In this document: piece after piece, positions 59,896 through 64,000 of the stretch | Position numbering within the stretch: the first letter of the stretch is position 1 | How the letters are laid out: every line of letters begins with the position of its first letter | Source: Helicobacter sp. NHP19-012 | GTDB lineage: Bacteria > Campylobacterota > Campylobacteria > Campylobacterales > Helicobacteraceae | Assembly (NCBI RefSeq): GCF_019703325.1 | Contig: NZ_AP024819.1 | Coordinates: 434,001-498,000, forward strand | Reading direction: 5' to 3' | DNA: 64,000 nt | Translations under genes and position numbers: made by a program | The notes under the pieces: model-generated | The model's database searches: none | What the model was told of the DNA's origin: nothing | The model's input: only the letters and a program-made list of their open reading frames with translations

Positions 59896-61532
59896 ACGAA
59901 AACAATTCCAAATTCATTTTAGCCATTGCGCTCTCCTTTATCTTTTTGATCGCCTACAGCTACTTTTTTCAGCCAAAAACAAAGCCAGAGGACAAGGCAC
60001 ACCAGGCCGCCCAAGGTCTACAAGGGCAGAGACAAGCCTATGGCACTTCTCACTTAGCCCCAAGCACTTTAGAGCAAACCGCCCAGCCTATACAAAGCAC
60101 CCCCCTAATTGCCCTCGTGCGCTCTAAAGGCGTGGAGATTGAAATCGACTCGCTGGGGCGCATCGCTCAGGTATACTTAAAAGATAAGAAATTCACCGCC
60201 CACCGCCAAGAGGGCTTTGTTGAGCATGTCAAAGAATTATTAGGACTCGCCAAACCCAAACCCCCTTTAGAAAAACTGCCCCTGCTGGGTGCAGATTCTT
60301 TAAAGCCCTTAGAGCTGCGTTTTGTGGATAATGCTTTAAATGTCCAGGCGTTTAAGACCCCCTACACAGCTTCGGCAAAAGAAATCACCCTAAGCAACGC
60401 CCCCCAAAGCTTGGTGCTAACCCAAGAGTTGCCCGGCTTGACCCTCATAAAAACCCTCACCTTTTACCCCAACCTCACCTACGATTTAAAAATCCACCTA
60501 GAGCCTAAGGGGGCAACCAACACCGCCTACGTGCTCTCCAATGGCTCAAGACCCGTGGCCGATACGGATGGCTACGCGTTTCATGGCGTGCTTTTGGGTA
60601 CACAAGATCATAAACTAGAAAAGATTGAAGATGGTAAGGCCAAGGAAACCAAGACCTTTAGCAACACGACTTTTATCGCCAGTGTGGACCGCTACTACAC
60701 CTCGCTCTTTTTTGCCAACACCCCACTAAATGCCATTGTGGATACCCAGCCGAGCAAAAACCCTCTGCCCTTTGTGTCTTTAAAGGGCGATGCCAGCTTG
60801 CATGGCTACATAGGCCCCAAAGACCACCATTTATTAGCCCAAATCAACCCCGCCCTAACAGAGGTGATTGAGTATGGCATCATCACCTTCTTTGCCCGTC
60901 CTGTGTTTCTCTTGCTAGACTTCTTACACAACTACACCCATAACTGGGGGTGGGCGATCATTTTATTAACGCTCATTGTACGCATCATTCTCTACCCTTT
61001 AAGCTACAAGGGCATGGTGAGTATGCAAAAAATGAAAGATTTAGCCCCCAAAATGAAGGAGTTGCAAGAGAAGTATAAAAGCGACCCGCAAAAACTCCAA
61101 ATGCACATGATGCAACTTTATAAAAAGCACGGGGCTAATCCTTTGGGCGGGTGCTTGCCCTTGCTCCTACAAATCCCCGTGTTCTTTGCCATTTATCGGG
61201 TGCTTTACAACGCCGTAGAGCTCAAAAGTGCGGGGTGGATGCTGTGGATTCACGACCTATCGATCATGGACCCTTACTTTATTTTGCCCCTTTTAATGGG
61301 CATTTCCATGTACGCCCAGCAAGCCCTAACCCCGAGCACCATCACCGACCCCACGCAAGCCAAAATCTTTAAAATGTTGCCCCTATTCTTTACGATTTTT
61401 TTAATCACTTTCCCGGCGGGGTTAGTCCTTTATTGGACGATTAATAATATTTTTTCTATTGTCCAGCAGTGGATGATCAACCAAATGCTTGACAAGAAAA
61501 AGGCTAGAGAAATCGCCGAACACAAAAAATAG
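59892..61532 (+). CDS. yidC: membrane protein insertase YidC
   Basis: 546 residues from a GTG overlapping yidD. One N-terminal membrane helix (FILAIALSFIFLIAYSYFF), a large periplasmic domain (about 50-330) and the conserved five-helix insertase core with GGCLPLLLQIPVFFAIYRVL and MQKMKDLAPKMKELQEKYK. It inserts inner membrane proteins with or without SecYEG. Confidence 0.97.
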   Translation: MNENNSKFILAIALSFIFLIAYSYFFQPKTKPEDKAHQAAQGLQGQRQAYGTSHLAPSTLEQTAQPIQSTPLIALVRSKGVEIEIDSLGRIAQVYLKDKKFTAHRQEGFVEHVKELLGLAKPKPPLEKLPLLGADSLKPLELRFVDNALNVQAFKTPYTASAKEITLSNAPQSLVLTQELPGLTLIKTLTFYPNLTYDLKIHLEPKGATNTAYVLSNGSRPVADTDGYAFHGVLLGTQDHKLEKIEDGKAKETKTFSNTTFIASVDRYYTSLFFANTPLNAIVDTQPSKNPLPFVSLKGDASLHGYIGPKDHHLLAQINPALTEVIEYGIITFFARPVFLLLDFLHNYTHNWGWAIILLTLIVRIILYPLSYKGMVSMQKMKDLAPKMKELQEKYKSDPQKLQMHMMQLYKKHGANPLGGCLPLLLQIPVFFAIYRVLYNAVELKSAGWMLWIHDLSIMDPYFILPLLMGISMYAQQALTPSTITDPTQAKIFKMLPLFFTIFLITFPAGLVLYWTINNIFSIVQQWMINQMLDKKKAREIAEHKK

Positions 61533-61540
61533 GAGTTGGC

Positions 61541-62307
61541 ATGCAAACCATCAACGCCCCGAGCCTAGAAGAGGCGATCATTAAGGCCTCTTCACTGCTA
61601 GGCTGTTCGGTTGTGGATTTAGAGTATGAAGTGGTGCAAGCCCCCTGCAAGGGCTTTTTAGGCTTAGGCAAAAAGGAAGCCATTTTAAAGGTGCAACGAA
61701 AACCCCAAATCCCAAACCCCAGCCAAGAGTCCCCGCAATTTACCCCCCCAAGCCCAAGAGCTCCAGCAAATCCAAGCCACCACCCCCACAGCCCCCAAAT
61801 CCACAGCCCCCAAATCCCAGAAAACCCCACGCCAGAAAAACAAACCCCCAAATCCAAGCCAACCACAAACTAACCCAAATCCAAGCCGAGCTAGAGAGTT
61901 TATTTAGTCACCTGCCCTACGACATAGACCGCATAGAAGTGCGCCTTTACAACCCCCAAACACTTTTAATTGAAATCAACGGCCCCGACTCGGCGCTCAT
62001 CATAGGTGAAAAGGGCTACCGCTACAACGCTTTGTCTTACTTGCTCTTTAACTGGATACACTATAAACACAATTACAATATCCGCCTAGAGGTGGCGAGC
62101 TTCTTAAAAGATCAAGAGGAGATGATGGAGGTGTATTTGCAGGGCGTGATGATGGCCGTGCATGAGGTCGGCAAAGCGCAAACCAAGCCCCTAGATGGCA
62201 TGCTTTTACACATTGCCCTAAAACGCCTAAGAGAGGCATTCCCTAATAAGCATGTAGTGATCGAACAAAACAGCCAACACGAGTCGGTTGTGGTGGTGAA
62301 TGACTGA
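61541..62307 (+). pseudogene. jag: Jag RNA-binding protein, split by a frameshift in the linker
   Basis: The first 110 codons hold the Jag-N domain (INAPSLEEAIIKASSLLGCS, PCKGFLGLGKKEAILKV) and a Pro/Ser/His linker, then a stop at 61871. The KH and R3H domains (LLIEINGPDSALIIGEKGYR, then ALKRLREAFPNKHVVIEQ) are in another frame that opens before NHKLTQIQAELESLF and ends at 62307. A C7 run at about 61743-61749 is a likely slip site. KhpB/Jag with KhpA regulates envelope genes in other bacteria. Its end overlaps mnmE. Confidence 0.85.
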
Positions 62308-63658
62308 CACCATCGCCGCCATCGCCACCCCCCCCGCCCTAGGTGCGATCGCCATCATAAAATTAAGCGGAGATCAGAGTCTAAAAATTTTACAAACCCT
62401 CACCCACCGCCAGCACTTCCCCCCAAGACGAGCGATCTTGGTGGATTGTTTTGAGCCTAGCGGAGATTTATTAGATCAAGCCCTAGCCCTTTACTTTCAA
62501 GCCCCGCACAGCTATACGGGCGAGGATGTGGCTGAAATCCAATGCCATGGGGGGCTTCTTGTGGCTAGACTTATCCTAGAGGCTTGCTTAAAAGCGGGGG
62601 CAAGGCTAGCCACAAGTGGGGAGTTTAGTAAGCGGGCGTTTTTCAATGGACGCATGGACTTGTCGCAAATACAAGCCCTGCAACAACTCATAGAGAGCCA
62701 AAACGCCTCTATGGCTAAGGCAATGGCTAAACAGCTTAAAGGCGGGCTACAAGACTTTGTGCAAACGATCCGCACCGCCCTACTGGAGCTCATCGCCACG
62801 GCTGAGGTGTTGATCGACTACGCTGAGGAGGATTTGCCCGAAAATTTACCCGAAACCCTGCGCGCTAAAATGCGTCCCACTCTAAAGAAGTTGCAACACA
62901 CCCTAGAGGTATCTAAAGCCAAACAAGCCCAATTAGAGGGCTACACGCTTAGCATTGTGGGTAAGCCCAATGTGGGCAAGAGCTCGCTTTTAAACGCCCT
63001 CTTGTTGCAAGAGCGCGCGATCGTAAGCCCCCTAGCGGGCACTACTAGGGACACGATTGAGGAAGTGGTGTATCTTAATGGCTCTTGTGTGCGCCTTGTG
63101 GATACAGCGGGCATTAGGGAGGGGGCGGACTTTGTGGAGAGCTTAGGCATTGCCAGAAGCAAGGCACGCATGCAAGAGAGCCAAATCATTTTGGCTTTAT
63201 TTGACTTGAGCCAAGAAATGGACGCGCAAGATAGGCACATTTTAGACTTGCTTAACGCACAACAAGATAAAACGATTCTTGTGATTTTAAATAAAAGCGA
63301 TTGCACGCCCAAGCTCGATACAAACGCCCTTTTAGCAAAACTGCCTTTTTTAAAAGCCCCCCCGCTTGTGTTGAGTGCCAAAGAAAGCCCTTGTTTGCCC
63401 TTGATCCAAGAAGCCCTAGCCCCCTTCATGCAAACCGACTTGCCCGATGTGATCTTGCCCACCTTAAGCCAACAAGAAGCCCTAGAAGCCACGATAGCCC
63501 ACCTACAAAGCGCACAAAAGCCCCTAAAGAGCCTAGAGCTAGAACTCTTTGCCTACCACATTAAAGACGCACTAGAGAGTTTAGCTAAGCTCACAAGCCC
63601 CTACAATACCGAGGAAATGCTCGGGGTGATGTTTTCTCAGTTTTGCCTAGGCAAGTAG
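62300..63658 (+). CDS. mnmE: tRNA modification GTPase MnmE
   Basis: 452 residues. N-terminal folate domain (DTIAAIATPPALGAIAIIKLSG), helical domain, inserted G domain with GKPNVGKSSLLN (about 218), and the C-terminal FCLGK with the conserved Cys. With MnmG it modifies wobble U34 of tRNAs. The frame is intact. Confidence 0.97.
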   Translation: MTDTIAAIATPPALGAIAIIKLSGDQSLKILQTLTHRQHFPPRRAILVDCFEPSGDLLDQALALYFQAPHSYTGEDVAEIQCHGGLLVARLILEACLKAGARLATSGEFSKRAFFNGRMDLSQIQALQQLIESQNASMAKAMAKQLKGGLQDFVQTIRTALLELIATAEVLIDYAEEDLPENLPETLRAKMRPTLKKLQHTLEVSKAKQAQLEGYTLSIVGKPNVGKSSLLNALLLQERAIVSPLAGTTRDTIEEVVYLNGSCVRLVDTAGIREGADFVESLGIARSKARMQESQIILALFDLSQEMDAQDRHILDLLNAQQDKTILVILNKSDCTPKLDTNALLAKLPFLKAPPLVLSAKESPCLPLIQEALAPFMQTDLPDVILPTLSQQEALEATIAHLQSAQKPLKSLELELFAYHIKDALESLAKLTSPYNTEEMLGVMFSQFCLGK

Positions 63659-63667
63659 CTAAAACAC

Positions 63668-64000
63668 CTAGCCGTGGTTGAAGAAGACATTGAAATGGCG
63701 CACGCCTTCTTTGATGATGAGTGTGCCGCTTAAGTCGTCTGTGTTGATTTTGGCAATGAGGTTTTGCTGGGCTAGAGGTAGGGCGATGCCAATGCTGTAT
63801 TTGGAGTGCTTGTAGCGGTAGTTAAAGCCCACATCTAGGTTTAAATGCCGCTGTTAAACCCCCCTTCAAGCTATAACCCCTCCACAACGCCCGAAAATCC
63901 ACAAACATGCCATAGAGCTTTTAAATTTAATTTATGGCACACAACCCTAGCCCCCTTTTGTTGCAGAGGCAGTAGGTGCTGTGATTAATTTTAAAGCCGA
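63668..64000 (-). pseudogene. outer membrane protein C-terminal part, frameshifted (HomD-like?)
   Basis: Reading leftward, LNLDVGFNYRYKHSKYSIGI and DLSGTLIIKEGVRHFNVFFN end at a stop at 63668, a typical Helicobacter outer membrane protein C-terminus but ending HG without the final aromatic. Upstream, LYGMFVDFRALWRGYSLKGG is in another frame, with a G6 tract between them and a stop just before, so at least two lesions. Position after mnmE matches H. pylori HP1453 (homD), as I recall. The 5' part is outside the window. Confidence 0.6.

Overview
The window is chromosomal DNA from a gastric, non-pylori Helicobacter (felis/heilmannii/bizzozeronii type). Gene order repeatedly matches blocks I recall from H. 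pylori: ylxR-thrB-tsaB-lpxC-minC-M23 peptidase-three outer membrane proteins-panB-ruvB; pyrG; recA with the divIC/AMIN pair; thrS-infC-rpmI-rplT; bioB-yihY; nusB-ribH-kdsA-pyrF-panC; the HP1076 homologue next to csd4; and ppiA-csrA-ispE-smpB-exbBD-rpmH-rnpA-yidD-yidC-jag-mnmE. Lineage-typical genes (MagIII, Csd4, AmiE, NixA, paralogous outer membrane proteins) support this. Species is not resolved.

Region by region. 1-9.1 kb: core metabolism, envelope and recombination genes, then a tRNA-Ile/tRNA-Ala pair with no rRNA beside it. 9.2-9.9 kb: a nixA nickel permease remnant with a frameshift and a large internal deletion. 9.9-24 kb: housekeeping genes and an irregular tRNA-Sec gene. 24-25.2 kb: an outer membrane protein gene with no recognisable start codon, preceded by exactly 23 copies of TGACTGC and an extended -10 box. 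25.3-28 kb: flagellar co-chaperone, csd4 and magIII.

28-52.5 kb is a degraded accessory island. It holds two copies of an IS607-type element; the first splits a DUF3800 gene and the second contains a nested IS605-type element. It also holds plasmid/ICE-like partition remnants, Sel1-repeat fragments, a type I restriction-modification locus with intact hsdM but frameshifted hsdS and hsdR, and a frameshifted NYN-nuclease-like gene facing a perfect 21-bp inverted repeat. Most genes here carry one-base frameshifts, often at short homopolymers, while neighbouring core genes are intact, so decay or phase variation is more likely than uniform sequencing error.

The best candidate for an undescribed system is at 33.9-37.7 kb. 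It encodes a ClpX-like AAA+ unfoldase that has lost the zinc-binding domain, gained an N-terminal region of more than 400 residues and kept an IGF tripeptide where ClpX docks on ClpP. Directly downstream is a HipA/CtkA-like kinase, and unknown genes lie on the other side.

52.5-64 kb returns to stable sequence: amiE, a secreted alpha/beta hydrolase, a His-rich trypsin-like protein that appears to lack the catalytic triad, and the ppiA-to-mnmE run. In that run jag is split by a frameshift in its Pro-rich linker. The window ends in a decayed outer membrane protein gene.
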